Assembly: GCF_014385165.1 (NCBI RefSeq)
Contig: NZ_JACRTF010000001.1
Coordinates: 2,294,001 to 2,358,000 of the forward strand
Direction of reading: 5' to 3'
Length of the DNA stretch: 64,000 nt
From: Jilunia laotingensis
GTDB lineage: Bacteria > Bacteroidota > Bacteroidia > Bacteroidales > Bacteroidaceae
Shown: in pieces, positions 40,981 to 50,224 of the stretch
Layout of the letters: each line of letters opens with the position of its first letter
Numbering within the stretch: position 1 is the first letter of the stretch
Program-made: the position numbers and the translations under genes
The notes under the pieces: model-generated
Databases searched by the model: none
Told to the model about the DNA's origin: nothing
The model's input: the letters and a program-made list of their open reading frames with translations, nothing else

Positions 40981-41136
40981 AATACCTACTGTTAAATTGT
41001 TATTCCTAAAAACTAATCCTGAAAACTAAATCTAATACCTATTGAAAGTAGATTAAAGCGCTTAATCTTTCTTTTTACCTATGCAAATATAGGAATATGT
41101 TTTAGAACATAAAAGTAATTGGGCAATAAAGTATGC

Positions 41137-41182
41137 TTTATAACATCATTTCTTGATGTATATCAAGAAATGATGTTATAAA
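41137..41182. repeat. 21-bp perfect palindromic hairpin downstream of lysO
   Basis: Arms at 41137-41157 and 41162-41182 are perfect reverse complements with a 4-base loop (GTAT). The stem is A+T-rich with ATCATTTCTTGAT at its core. It lies 46 bases past the lysO stop on the minus strand and 157 bases before the next gene; no U tract follows, so it is not a simple intrinsic terminator. Confidence 0.8.
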
Positions 41183-41228
41183 AGGTCGGTATAATACAGT
41201 TTTTGTAACCTTTTTGTAATAGAAATGC

Positions 41229-41831
41229 CTAAATGGAACAGAATAATGTCACTAGGAAGGGGACACTGAAATCCACAATGAAACCGTGAAAGATGGAAAC
41301 GATCACAAATTTCTGTCCCGAGCAGCGGGTAATGATCGGAAGGGTGGTATCCATCGTTGTCGCTCCTCCCACGGAAATGGGGGCAAGCCGTCCGAAGTAC
41401 TTTACGAGCAGCGGTGCGCACAGCAACGCAATTATTTCACGCATGATGTTCGACAGCAAAGCGATGGTTCCCAGTTCTGCTCCTTTATATTCGGTGATGA
41501 ATATGCTGGAGAGGGAATAATAACCGAAACCGGAACCTACCGCCATGCAATCTGCTGCCGAACGATGACCTAGGAAGAGACTGACGACTGCACACCCGGA
41601 CAGTGTGCCCAGTATGGTCATGACGGGCAGTAATACCAAACGTGGGTTCAGCGAGCGGAAGCTTTTAAGCGTGTTCGGATCGTTTCCGATGCTGATGCCT
41701 ACAGAGAACATCAGGGCGCATAACGCATAATAACTCATGTTATCGGTCGTAAAACCGGGTGGAAGTAGATCGTACAATCCGCAAAGAGTCCCCAAAAGGA
41801 AGAAAGAGACGATGATGAGACTGCCTTTCAT
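41229..41831 (-). CDS. lysO: LysO-type lysine exporter, C-terminal half
   Basis: 200 residues, a polytopic membrane protein of the DUF340/LysO family (conserved GVSIGNDPN, VGSGFGYYSLSSIFITEYKGAELGTIALLSNIMREI and GGATTMDTTLPII). In E. coli LysO is a single 299-residue lysine and thialysine exporter; here the corresponding halves are encoded by two overlapping ORFs. Its ATG overlaps the stop of the N-terminal half by 4 bases, so the two are translationally coupled and probably associate. Confidence 0.88.
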   Translation of the reverse strand: MKGSLIIVSFFLLGTLCGLYDLLPPGFTTDNMSYYALCALMFSVGISIGNDPNTLKSFRSLNPRLVLLPVMTILGTLSGCAVVSLFLGHRSAADCMAVGSGFGYYSLSSIFITEYKGAELGTIALLSNIMREIIALLCAPLLVKYFGRLAPISVGGATTMDTTLPIITRCSGQKFVIVSIFHGFIVDFSVPFLVTLFCSI

Positions 41832-42166
41832 GATTGCACCTCCTTGCCATTCATTGCGTTTGCATCGTCATGTCTCACCGGATTTATAGCATTGTCCTTT
41901 TTATTCCTTATATATAGGAAATACCACAGCACCCATGCCGCCAATGTGCTTCCGGCTACGGCTGCCAATGTGATGATGAATGCTTCCAGTCCGATGCTGT
42001 GAAGCCCTCGGATAATAGCTTGGTTCCCACCTACATCAATGCCCAGCAGGAAAAGCAATAACCATATCAGCAGGGTGATGATCCGGTGTATCCATGACAA
42101 CTTTTTATTTCGTAACAGATAGCCGGTGAGCATACCTGTCAGCATGATTCCGATAATAGTGAACAT
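41828..42166 (-). CDS. LysO-type lysine exporter, N-terminal half
   Basis: 112 residues from ATG 42166 (MFTIIGIMLTGMLTGYLLRN); the frame is open to 42253, but the first 29 residues look non-native. Three hydrophobic segments and the family motif WLLLFLLGIDVGGN are visible. It matches the first part of E. coli LysO, with the second part encoded immediately downstream. Splitting of this exporter is usual in Bacteroides, so it is not a frameshift. Confidence 0.8.
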   Translation of the reverse strand: MFTIIGIMLTGMLTGYLLRNKKLSWIHRIITLLIWLLLFLLGIDVGGNQAIIRGLHSIGLEAFIITLAAVAGSTLAAWVLWYFLYIRNKKDNAINPVRHDDANAMNGKEVQS

Positions 42167-42203
42167 CTCTTTTGTGTTTTTGTCCGGCAAAGATAGTCTT
42201 TTC

Positions 42204-42950
42204 TTACGGGCTTGCCAGTACCAGGTTGATTTCCCGGCTGATATTTTCAACAATTTCTTTAGTGGCTTGCGACAGGCATTCCGCCATTGTGTTCAGACAG
42301 GCTTCATTGGCTTGTACCGAATCTTCAAATCCGTGCTGCGGTCCTTCTTGCGAATGGTTGACGCGATAGGTTTTGTCCAGTAGGCAATCTTCCCCTCTTG
42401 TCAGTCGCAGGACGATGGAAAGGTCGGTGTTTGCCATTCCGGCACGATGATTGGGGAAGACAATATATCCCGGATCAAACCAGATCATGCTGCTTTCAAT
42501 CAGATTGATTTTCCCCCGAGTTTGATTGCAGACGATCTTGACTGCGAGGTGATACACAGAATCCGGAGCTTCTCCTTTGCTGTTATCGATCAGGTTGAAA
42601 CTGGTACTGCTGTTACATTCGGACAACAAAGCTTCTGTCAGGAACTCGCGGTAGGTCTGTGTCAGTGAACTCTCGCCCAACCGCACGGTGAAGCGGTTCT
42701 TTTCGTAATTGAATAACAGGAGCGGAACGGCAAAAGCACCTTTTTTCTTAACCGTAGTGTAATAGTCCAGATTGGAGTAATCGATGAAATCCAGATAAAC
42801 TGTTTTATTTACGCTCCCCAGATATTCGGGGGACGTTAGCTCATAAAACAGGCTCACTTTTATCGGATTGATCTCTTTCTGCATGCTACGGCTGCTGCGG
42901 CAGGAGCAGAAGAGGAGACAGGACAGGAAGAGCAATAATGCTGGTTTCAT
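42204..42950 (-). CDS. hypothetical lipoprotein of the FecR/TonB operon
   Basis: 248 residues with a lipoprotein signal (LFLSCLLFCSCRSSRSM; lipobox Cys at 17). The body has a lipoprotein-like beta/alpha pattern (DSVYHLAVKIVCNQTRGKINLIESSMIWFDPGYIVFPNHRAG) and a helical C-terminus (LNTMAECLSQATKEIVENISREI). I do not recognise a named family; it resembles ABC-type transport auxiliary or outer-membrane assembly lipoproteins. It follows the DUF4249 gene by 33 bases and is probably its partner. Confidence 0.65.
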   Translation of the reverse strand: MKPALLLFLSCLLFCSCRSSRSMQKEINPIKVSLFYELTSPEYLGSVNKTVYLDFIDYSNLDYYTTVKKKGAFAVPLLLFNYEKNRFTVRLGESSLTQTYREFLTEALLSECNSSTSFNLIDNSKGEAPDSVYHLAVKIVCNQTRGKINLIESSMIWFDPGYIVFPNHRAGMANTDLSIVLRLTRGEDCLLDKTYRVNHSQEGPQHGFEDSVQANEACLNTMAECLSQATKEIVENISREINLVLASP

Positions 42951-42983
42951 GATACTGTAGGGCGTTTTCTGTTTGACTTTCTA

Positions 42984-44015
42984 TTATTGATAACTATCGT
43001 ACGCTTTGTCCGAGAGATTGAGCTTGACGCTTGTCTCCGTACTGATGCTTACGATGCCTACCCCGCCATGTACGTTGCTGGCGAAGGTAAGGGGTTCCAT
43101 AAGTGTGGCATCATATGCATCGGAATCGATCACGTTGAGAGCTTTGAAGTATTGGTAATCGGTCTCACTGATGCTGAGCAAGCGCACGTAACAATCCATC
43201 CATTCGCGTTTTAACGTATGCGACCAGAAAAGGTAGGGTAGATTGTTGGTATCCATATAGACGGTCATGGTGTAGGTTTGTCCGGATATACGGCTGTCAT
43301 CGAAGATTCCATAGATGTTGAGAGGTTGGTCGAACATGGAGTTGTCATTGTCGGACATGGAAGGATGCCCGTCTGTCAGAACCATATCTTCGCGAGTGAT
43401 TATTTTATAGTTTTGCTTCATTACCAATGTGTCTTTGGGGATTCTTCCATCCAAGGTGGCTTCTAGGCATGCACGGCGTTCGAGTACCAGCCGATAAAAA
43501 TTCTTCTCACCGGGATGGTCGGCAAAAGTGATGCGGAAGCGTAGTTTGTTTTCGTAATAATTATCGTATATGTTGACGGGAATAGTCACCGTATCTACTT
43601 GGGTAATGGGTAACGGTGGTTGCGGGACGGTGACTTCCGCCCATGCATGATGTACACCGTCTCCGGTGCGTGCATCGATGCGGACTTTGTCGCCAGGATT
43701 GAACTTGCTGGTGATGCGGAAGCGTTTCTGGGTATCTCTGAAATCACCGGTCGGGAAAGGGATTGGTTGGGGGCTTTCTACAAGTGCATCGTTGATCCGG
43801 ACTTCTACGGTTGCATCCGTTACGTCACTTATTACGGTCGAACCTGTCAGGTTCAGTAATAATACGTTATTTGTGCTGTCAGCGTTGATAAAAGCGTTCA
43901 TGATGAGCCGGGGAGGCTTGGCGGCTTTGTTGAAGGGGATTTCGTTTTCGCAACTGCTACACAGAATAATGAGTAGCAGGGCGAGTATCGAAGTGAAGAT
44001 ATATTTGGCTGTCAT
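42984..44015 (-). CDS. DUF4249 lipoprotein, TonB-receptor partner
   Basis: 343 residues with a lipoprotein signal (LLLIILCSSCENE; Cys near 22). DUF4249 lipoproteins are encoded directly after TonB-dependent receptors of this class and are thought to sit at the outer surface as a lid or substrate-binding partner. Domain cues: KPPRLIMNAFINADSTNN, VTVPQPPLPITQVDTVTIPV, FYRLVLERR and LKREWMDCYVRLLSISETDYQYFKAL. It lies 5 bases after the receptor stop, so co-expression is near certain. Confidence 0.9.
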   Translation of the reverse strand: MTAKYIFTSILALLLIILCSSCENEIPFNKAAKPPRLIMNAFINADSTNNVLLLNLTGSTVISDVTDATVEVRINDALVESPQPIPFPTGDFRDTQKRFRITSKFNPGDKVRIDARTGDGVHHAWAEVTVPQPPLPITQVDTVTIPVNIYDNYYENKLRFRITFADHPGEKNFYRLVLERRACLEATLDGRIPKDTLVMKQNYKIITREDMVLTDGHPSMSDNDNSMFDQPLNIYGIFDDSRISGQTYTMTVYMDTNNLPYLFWSHTLKREWMDCYVRLLSISETDYQYFKALNVIDSDAYDATLMEPLTFASNVHGGVGIVSISTETSVKLNLSDKAYDSYQ

Positions 44016-44020
44016 AAGGC

Positions 44021-46747
44021 TTAGAATTTATATGTGTAAGTAATGGATGGAATACAGGGTAATATCGTTAGTTTGGTAATCTTACGTTTTCTGGGAGTGT
44101 ACCGGTAATATACATTTCCGTCTTCCTGATTTTTGACATAATCACCGTAACCGCTATTACCGTTGCTATATACTAATGTGGGGTTCATTGCGTTGTAGGC
44201 ATTATAAACGCTGATGTTCCAGGTACGCATGCCGTGTTTGGTTTTCTTATTGAAATTGACTCCGATGTTCAACCGGTGGCTGGGAGGCAGGCGGAAGTTG
44301 TTGCGGTGTTCGATATAGTCTTCTTGGCGCACATAGTCTTCGCCCGGACGTAAAGCTCCGGTTACTTCCTCGGGGATGGTACTCGTCCCTCCGGTAGCGA
44401 ACATCCATGACGCGCCTATGTCGATGCGGTTGTTGAACTTATGATTGACTACAAGGTTGATGTTGTGGCGACGATCATATTTATAGGGAAATCGCACTCC
44501 TTGGTTGATGCTTCCTTTGGCAAACTGGCGGTCGCTTTTTGCGAGCGTGTACGACAACCATCCGGTAGTCTTTCCAATTGTCCTCTGTAGCATGAATTCT
44601 ATTCCCATCGACCTGCCTTTTCCCATCTCGACTTTCTTCTCCCAACCGGAGGAGGAGCCGAAGAAGCTGACTCCGTCTTTGTATTCGACCACGTTGCGCA
44701 TGTCTTTATAATAGGCTTCCACGGAGAATTCCCATCCACGGATGCCTGTGTAATAGCTTCCTATCGAATATTGGTGTGCCTGCATCGGCTTTATCTCACT
44801 GGTCACGGGAACCCACAAGTCGGTAGGCATGGCGATGGGAGTCGATGAAAGCAAGTGTATGTATTGGCTCATCTTGGTATAAGATGCCTTGAATGCCACG
44901 TTGCCGTTTAGCTGGTAGCGAGCTGATATGCGGGGTTGTACGGAGAAATAGCTTTTCTTTTGGACATTGAACATGGAGAGATGTGCCCCGATATTTATTC
45001 TCAGGCGGGAACCCCATTCAAAGTTGTCTTCTATGTAAGCAGAAAACTCATGTGCCCGTACGGCACTGTTCGAAATGCTGTTATAGAGAGTGTCCTTTTC
45101 CAGTTTGCCTCCCTCTTTCTCTTGGATTTTGGATGTGGACACTTCGGGATGAAAGTTGTGGCGTTGGTAACTCAGCCCGAATTTGATGTCGTGAGTAGGG
45201 ACGGGACTGTAGTCGAAATCCATCTGATAGCTCCAGTCGCGGATGCCGGAGAAATAGTGGGACTGGTAATTGTTTTCGCTGGAAGTTCCGGATTGTGTGG
45301 TGCGGGCAAATGTGTTCGACCGGGTGTTCATCTGGTATTTGTTGTAAGCTACGGTCGTATTGCAGAATAGTTTTTGGTTGAAGATGTAGTTCCAGCGTCC
45401 GGAAACGATGGTATTGCCCCAGTCGAGCGATAGTTGGTCTTCATTGAAGTTGTTGACTTCCGAAATGTTTGGGTCGGCTCCGCTATGATAAGTAAAGTCC
45501 GATTTGTATTTATAAGCATAGTGGTCTTTTCCGTTATAAAAGTTCAGGAACAGACGGCTGCGGTCGGAGAATTTGTGGTTGATTTTGGCGTTGATGTCAT
45601 AAAAGTAGTAACTCGTCTTATCGTCTTTGGGCATGAAAGGTTTGGCGATTAAATCGAGGTAAGAGCGCCTCCCGGAGATGTTGAAGGATGTCCTGTCTTT
45701 TATGATCGGCCCTTCCAGTTGAATCTTGCTTGCCAGAAGGCCGACGCTGAGTGTGCCGTGGTATTTCTTCATATCTCCGTCGTTGGTACGGACGTCCACT
45801 ACCGACGAGAGCCGTCCACCGAAGCGTGCCGGGAATGAACTTTTGAAGAGAGTAACCTTTTTCACTGCTTCGGGAGTGAAGACGGAAAAAAAACCGAACA
45901 GGTGGTCGACATTATAAACAGGCACGCCATCCAGAAGAATAAGGTTCTGATCCGGGCCTCCTCCGCGAACGTAAAGCCCGGCGGAACCTTCCACACCCGC
46001 CTGTACGCCCGGCATGAGTTGAATGGTTTTCATGACATCGGCTTCCCCCAATATGCTGGGAGTGTTTTTGATTTGGGCCATCGGGATTTCTATTGCTCCC
46101 ATCTGTGTGGCTGTCACGCCAGCCTCTGTTTTGTTGGAGACGATGACGACTTCCTCCAGTTGATTATTGTCTCTCATGCGGATGTTGATCAAGGTGTCCT
46201 TTTCCAATGCGATGTTGTACCGCTGTGTCTCATATCCCAGGTAAGAGAAAGCCAGTTCGGTTTCTCCTTCAGGTAACGTGAGGCTGTAAAAACCGTACGG
46301 ATTAGTCGTAGTTCCCTGTCGTTGCCGGCTTTCGAGGATGTTTGCGCCAATCAGTGTTTCGGAAGATGCCTCGTCTGTCACATACCCGCTGATGGTGAAT
46401 TTGCGGCTGGCAGGTTTCTGCTTCTTCTTCTGAAGGAGGATATGTTTCCCGGAGATCTGGTAACTGACCGGCTCGTTGGCGAAGGCCAGGTTGAGTATCT
46501 CTTTTAATGTCTTTTGTTCCACGTTGAGTGTGATGCGACGGTTGATTTTTACCTCTTCGCCATAAATGAAGGAGAATCCAGTGGAGTTCTCCAAGCGTTT
46601 GACAAACTCTTCGAGGGTAGCGTTGCGTATGCTGAACGAGAGTCTCGCTTCCGCTTTTTGTGCGTGCGCTGTTTGTAGGGCAAGGAGGAGTCCCCACATC
46701 AGAATCAGTGTTCTGATGTGCAGACCGGTTATATAGTGTTTAGTCAT
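44021..46747 (-). CDS. TonB-dependent receptor with N-terminal signalling domain
   Basis: A 908-residue outer-membrane receptor. In order: signal peptide (about 1-29), secretin/TonB short N-terminal (STN) signalling domain (about 33-105), carboxypeptidase-like extension (TISGYVTDEASSETLIGANI...YGFYSLTLPEGE, about 117-190), plug (IKNTPSILGEADVMKTIQLMPGVQAGVEGSAGLYVRGGGPDQNLILLDGVPVYN, about 225-330) and the 22-strand barrel to the end (TYTYKF). The STN domain fits signal transfer to the FecR-type protein encoded just before it. The ligand is unknown. The ATG overlaps the fecR-like stop by 4 bases. Confidence 0.94.
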   Translation of the reverse strand: MTKHYITGLHIRTLILMWGLLLALQTAHAQKAEARLSFSIRNATLEEFVKRLENSTGFSFIYGEEVKINRRITLNVEQKTLKEILNLAFANEPVSYQISGKHILLQKKKQKPASRKFTISGYVTDEASSETLIGANILESRQRQGTTTNPYGFYSLTLPEGETELAFSYLGYETQRYNIALEKDTLINIRMRDNNQLEEVVIVSNKTEAGVTATQMGAIEIPMAQIKNTPSILGEADVMKTIQLMPGVQAGVEGSAGLYVRGGGPDQNLILLDGVPVYNVDHLFGFFSVFTPEAVKKVTLFKSSFPARFGGRLSSVVDVRTNDGDMKKYHGTLSVGLLASKIQLEGPIIKDRTSFNISGRRSYLDLIAKPFMPKDDKTSYYFYDINAKINHKFSDRSRLFLNFYNGKDHYAYKYKSDFTYHSGADPNISEVNNFNEDQLSLDWGNTIVSGRWNYIFNQKLFCNTTVAYNKYQMNTRSNTFARTTQSGTSSENNYQSHYFSGIRDWSYQMDFDYSPVPTHDIKFGLSYQRHNFHPEVSTSKIQEKEGGKLEKDTLYNSISNSAVRAHEFSAYIEDNFEWGSRLRINIGAHLSMFNVQKKSYFSVQPRISARYQLNGNVAFKASYTKMSQYIHLLSSTPIAMPTDLWVPVTSEIKPMQAHQYSIGSYYTGIRGWEFSVEAYYKDMRNVVEYKDGVSFFGSSSGWEKKVEMGKGRSMGIEFMLQRTIGKTTGWLSYTLAKSDRQFAKGSINQGVRFPYKYDRRHNINLVVNHKFNNRIDIGASWMFATGGTSTIPEEVTGALRPGEDYVRQEDYIEHRNNFRLPPSHRLNIGVNFNKKTKHGMRTWNISVYNAYNAMNPTLVYSNGNSGYGDYVKNQEDGNVYYRYTPRKRKITKLTILPCIPSITYTYKF

Positions 46748-47634
46748 TGTGAATCTTTAGTTATGATAATCTTGTTTTTACTGATGGGTCTGAAGGTGAA
46801 ACCTCTTCCTGTTTGCAGTAAGCTTAGGATGTCTTCCAATGTCTCTTCCTGGTCGAAGCGTGCTGTGAGATGATAATCGCGGAGTGCCGCGTCATCTATA
46901 TCGATTTCCACCCCGAATGAGTTGCTCAATTCCCGTGCAATCTCTTCCAAGGGAAGCTTGTTGAAAATGAACGCGCCTTTTTGCCAGGCAATCTCTTCCG
47001 AGGCATTTTCTACTGTTTTCAGTGTGAGGTCTTTCTCCACCTTATTATATATGGCACTTTCGTTGGGTCGGAGTACGAGACGCTCCGATCCCCCGTCAAT
47101 GCTTACAGCTACGGAACCTTCGAAAAGGGTTGTTTTTATATCCGGGTTGTTTGTATAAGCTTCGATGTTGAAGTGGGTGCCCAGCACTTGGACGTTCACT
47201 TCTCCGGCTTCTACAACGAACGGATGTTTTTTGTCCTTGCTTACTTCGAAATATCCTTCCCCACCAAGAACTACTTTCCGGTAGGTGCCGCGGAAACGTT
47301 TCGGGTAGGTGAGGGAAGAGAAATGGTTCAGTGTAACCTGTGTCCCGTCCGGCAGTTCTATGGTTCGGCAGTCGGCAAGTGTGCTGACAGTCTGCACGCC
47401 CACCGGAAGCACGTATTCATAAGCCGCCCAACTCATCACGCAGAGCAATGCGATGGCTGCCGCTGCTGCTATTGTCCGGAAGGTCCGGATTCTGAACAGG
47501 TGAGTCTTCCGGACGGGCAAGCGCCGTTCCAGCAATTTATAGCTTTCTTTTGCCGAAAACCGTCCTTTGGGCGAACGGGTAGAGGCTACGAGTCTTTCGA
47601 GTATTTTCTCAGCTTCCGTTTCTGTATATTTCAT
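46744..47634 (-). CDS. FecR-type anti-sigma factor
   Basis: 296 residues: a cytoplasmic N-terminus (about 1-47), one membrane segment (AAAAAIALLCVMSWAAYEYVL, about 51-72), the FecR domain (RTIELPDGTQVTLNHFSSLTYPKRF and GEGYFEVSKDKKHPFVVEAG, about 88-185) and a C-terminal DUF4974 domain (LPLEEIARELSNSFGVEIDI and LEDILSLLQTGRGFTF). It should hold the ECF sigma factor inactive until the receptor signals. It lies between an extra lipoprotein gene and the receptor. Confidence 0.93.
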   Translation of the reverse strand: MKYTETEAEKILERLVASTRSPKGRFSAKESYKLLERRLPVRKTHLFRIRTFRTIAAAAAIALLCVMSWAAYEYVLPVGVQTVSTLADCRTIELPDGTQVTLNHFSSLTYPKRFRGTYRKVVLGGEGYFEVSKDKKHPFVVEAGEVNVQVLGTHFNIEAYTNNPDIKTTLFEGSVAVSIDGGSERLVLRPNESAIYNKVEKDLTLKTVENASEEIAWQKGAFIFNKLPLEEIARELSNSFGVEIDIDDAALRDYHLTARFDQEETLEDILSLLQTGRGFTFRPISKNKIIITKDSQ

Positions 47635-47644
47635 TGTTCTTAGT

Positions 47645-48064
47645 TTATTTGGGTGTCAGTTGGATGGCCAACTGCGATTTTTCTCCTCCTTTCCACTGCG
47701 GAGTACAGGTCAACCGGATAAACATCCCGCTCACTACATTCCTAGGATAGATCTTGATCGTAGTGCTTGCTTCCTTTTTTCCGGCCTTTATGATCATTTT
47801 TGTTTCTGTCAGTTTAAAGGCATCCTCCAATATGGGGGACTTGTTAATACTCAATTTTATTTCTCTGTCTTCATCCTTCTTTTTGACGGCCATTATTTTT
47901 ACCGTCATTGTTTCTTCACTTGCATTCTTGTCGTAGACATGTGTTTCCGTGGAATGCTTGAAGCCTACGTAATCTTTAGGATATTTATCCTTTTCGCTGT
48001 CGCAGGCAATGAACAGCAGGCCAGCCAGTAATATACCGGCTGCCGGAGAATAGAATCGTTTCAT
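47645..48064 (-). CDS. small lipoprotein inserted between sigma and FecR genes
   Basis: 139 residues with a lipoprotein signal (AGLLFIACDSEKD; Cys at 21). The mature part is beta-rich with Lys/Glu runs (MTVKIMAVKKKDEDREIKLSI and MIIKAGKKEASTTIKIYPR), recalling DUF4843 or Calx-beta-like small lipoproteins. Fec-type operons normally go directly from the sigma gene to the anti-sigma gene, so its place here is unusual. Function unknown. Confidence 0.65.
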   Translation of the reverse strand: MKRFYSPAAGILLAGLLFIACDSEKDKYPKDYVGFKHSTETHVYDKNASEETMTVKIMAVKKKDEDREIKLSINKSPILEDAFKLTETKMIIKAGKKEASTTIKIYPRNVVSGMFIRLTCTPQWKGGEKSQLAIQLTPK

Positions 48065-48152
48065 GTGTTTAGTCAGTTTTTAATTAAACATTATACACTG
48101 ATGAAGACAGATGTTTTCGATGAACTCCCTATGCGGAGTTGGCAAATAAATG

Positions 48153-48707
48153 TTAATTATGATCGATGCTCATGATCATTTCTTTCAGCCGGGCGGTAGC
48201 TTTTTGCAATTGTGCGTCTACCGTCTTGATGCTGATCCCGAGTGCTTCGGCTGCTTGTGCATAACTTTGTTTTTCTTCGCGGATGAGGATAAAGACTTCC
48301 CGGCAACGTTCCGGTAGCCGGTCAAGTGCTTTGACATACCGGGCAAACAGTTCCTCGCTGATCAGCTCGTCTTCGGGCGAAAGGCTGTTTTCGGAAATCT
48401 CCGGAAGTTCCCGGTCGGTGCAGCTTTCTCTCTTCAACTCTTTCTCCTGATAGTTGAGGGAGGCGTTTTTGACGAGGATGAAACAATAATCTTCGATGCT
48501 TCTTATTTCGGGAAGTGTGGCGCGCTGTTCCCAAAGTTTCAGAAACACGTCCAGGACGATCTCCTGCGACCACTCTTCGCGGTGTACGTAATAGTAGGCG
48601 ATACGGAACAGCCGGTCGTAGGTTAGGTCGTAGAATTTACGGAAGGCAGTTTCAGAATCCCATTCTTTCATCTGCCTGAGTAGTTTTCGTACTTCTGATT
48701 CGGTCAT
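48153..48707 (-). CDS. ECF sigma factor of the FecR/TonB operon
   Basis: 184 residues with sigma-70 region 2 (YDLTYDRLFRIAYYYVHREEWSQEIVLDVFLKLWEQRATLP, about 24-66) and region 4 (LDRLPERCREVFILIREEKQSYAQAAEALGISIKTVDAQLQKATARLKEM, about 120-170). It is the first gene of the minus-strand set sigma - lipoprotein - FecR - TonB receptor - DUF4249 - lipoprotein. By family it is released when the receptor binds ligand and then activates this operon. Confidence 0.93.
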   Translation of the reverse strand: MTESEVRKLLRQMKEWDSETAFRKFYDLTYDRLFRIAYYYVHREEWSQEIVLDVFLKLWEQRATLPEIRSIEDYCFILVKNASLNYQEKELKRESCTDRELPEISENSLSPEDELISEELFARYVKALDRLPERCREVFILIREEKQSYAQAAEALGISIKTVDAQLQKATARLKEMIMSIDHN

Positions 48708-48769
48708 CTGTCCGGGGTGTTTGTCATTTATTATTCGTTGTTTTTTATTTTGCCATTCGTTCTCGGTTC

Positions 48770-49918
48770 CTATCCCTGCTCATTCTCGGTGTCCACTTTC
48801 AGCAAGTCGCTCATTATGCTGTCCGAGATGAAAATCCCTTCACGGGCCAGCCGTAAGCTACCATCTTCTATGACCAACTTTCCTGTCTTCAGGGAAGGAG
48901 AGGCCATTTCGAGACAATATTCCTGCCATTCCTTTCCGAAATCTTCTTTCAGTTTGGGCAGCGATATTCCCCAACGAGTGCGTAACCCGGTGATGATCCG
49001 TTCATTATACCGTTTCGTGATATCCAATGCTTCCGAATCGAAGATACGTTCACCGGACTCGATCCCATGAAGGTATTCGTCCAGCGAAGATACATTCCAT
49101 TCGCGTTCCTTATGGTTGTAAGAATGGGCTGACGGCCCGCAACCTAAGTAAGGGATGTCTGTCCAATAAGAACTGTTGTGACGTGAATGGAGTCCTGGCC
49201 GGCAGAAATTGGAAATCTCATAATGTTCATATCCGGCTGCCGTCAACCGCTCGATGAGGCGGGAGAAGAAGCCGACACTGCTCTCCTCGTCGACTTCGCT
49301 GACGCGGTGCTGTTGCAACATGCGATGGATGGGAGTGCCTTCTTCATAAATCAGATGGTAAGCCGAAACATGTTCCGGATTCAGTGAGATGGCTTGCGTC
49401 AGATCCTGCTCCCATTGTTCGGCAGTTTCACCGGGAAGTCCGTACATGAGGTCGATGCTGATATTTTTGAATCCTGCTTGGCGGCACCGTTCAAAGGCGG
49501 CAATGGCTTGTTCAGCGGTGTGCCGTCGTTTGAGCAGTTTTAATATTCTGTCATCGAAAGTCTGGATTCCCATGCTGATGCGGTTGAAAGGGAGCGTGGC
49601 GAGCATCTGTACATATTCCGGTGTGAGGTCGTCGGGGTTGGCTTCGAGCGTGATTTCGTAGGCGTCCTCTATATCGAATGCGTGCCCGATGGTATCGAAT
49701 ATCCGTTTGAAATCTGTAAGGTTTAGTTGTGAAGGTGTTCCTCCTCCGAAGTAGATGGTTCCGACGGGTTCGCCTTGCAGGTAGTCACGGCGCATTTCCA
49801 GTTCTTTGCAAAGTGCATGTGCGAAACGTTCTTTCAGTTCACCGTTTGTAGTAGAGTAGAAGTCGCAATAGATGCAACGGGTTTTGCAGAAAGGAATATG
49901 GAAATAGATACCTGCCAT
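48770..49918 (-). CDS. hemW: radical SAM heme chaperone HemW
   Basis: 382 residues of the HemW/HemN-like radical SAM family. The cluster motif is FCKTRCIYCDF with C11, C15 and C18, followed by YFGGGTPSQL, GIQTFDDRILKLLKRRHTAEQAI and ISIDLMYGLPGETAEQWEQDL. HemW inserts heme into target proteins; it lacks the extra N-terminal features of true oxygen-independent coproporphyrinogen oxidase (HemN), so the chaperone name is preferred. A TACTTTTG -7 element lies upstream of its ATG. Confidence 0.92.
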   Translation of the reverse strand: MAGIYFHIPFCKTRCIYCDFYSTTNGELKERFAHALCKELEMRRDYLQGEPVGTIYFGGGTPSQLNLTDFKRIFDTIGHAFDIEDAYEITLEANPDDLTPEYVQMLATLPFNRISMGIQTFDDRILKLLKRRHTAEQAIAAFERCRQAGFKNISIDLMYGLPGETAEQWEQDLTQAISLNPEHVSAYHLIYEEGTPIHRMLQQHRVSEVDEESSVGFFSRLIERLTAAGYEHYEISNFCRPGLHSRHNSSYWTDIPYLGCGPSAHSYNHKEREWNVSSLDEYLHGIESGERIFDSEALDITKRYNERIITGLRTRWGISLPKLKEDFGKEWQEYCLEMASPSLKTGKLVIEDGSLRLAREGIFISDSIMSDLLKVDTENEQG

Positions 49919-50224
49919 AGTCTGATTATGTTGTTAGGATTACAAAAGTAGGTGTTTCATTTCAGAAAGTAGCTATCCTTGCCGTTTATTTATGTGAAAG
50001 CCGGTGATGGTTTTGTTTCTTTAGTTTGTGGGGAGGCTTGATTCTGTGCTTTGTTGTATTACCCGGCCTTTCAGGTTTACGAAGTAGTCTTGCGAAAGTA
50101 TGATTGGCTTATGTTATTACCTCTTGCGGATTTTGGAGGTTTATGTTTTCAAACATCACCAATTTGGCTCAAGTATTGTATATTCTTTCTTCCTTTGTAA
50201 AAACAACATAATGATGCTGATACT
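49919..50224. other. 306-bp region downstream of hemW's start
   Basis: Contains the minus-strand hemW promoter at the left end. The rest is A+T-rich with no gene, repeat or terminator that I can support. A+T content rises here and stays high to about 51.55 kb. Confidence 0.5.

Noticed and set aside
41229..42166. LysO read as a frameshifted single gene
   Set aside because: The two halves overlap by ATGA and each has its own start, a coupled pair that I recall as the usual Bacteroides arrangement, not a broken gene.
42052..42253. Upstream extension of the N-terminal LysO ORF
   Set aside because: The extra 29 residues are not membrane-like and the family start matches the internal ATG at 42166.
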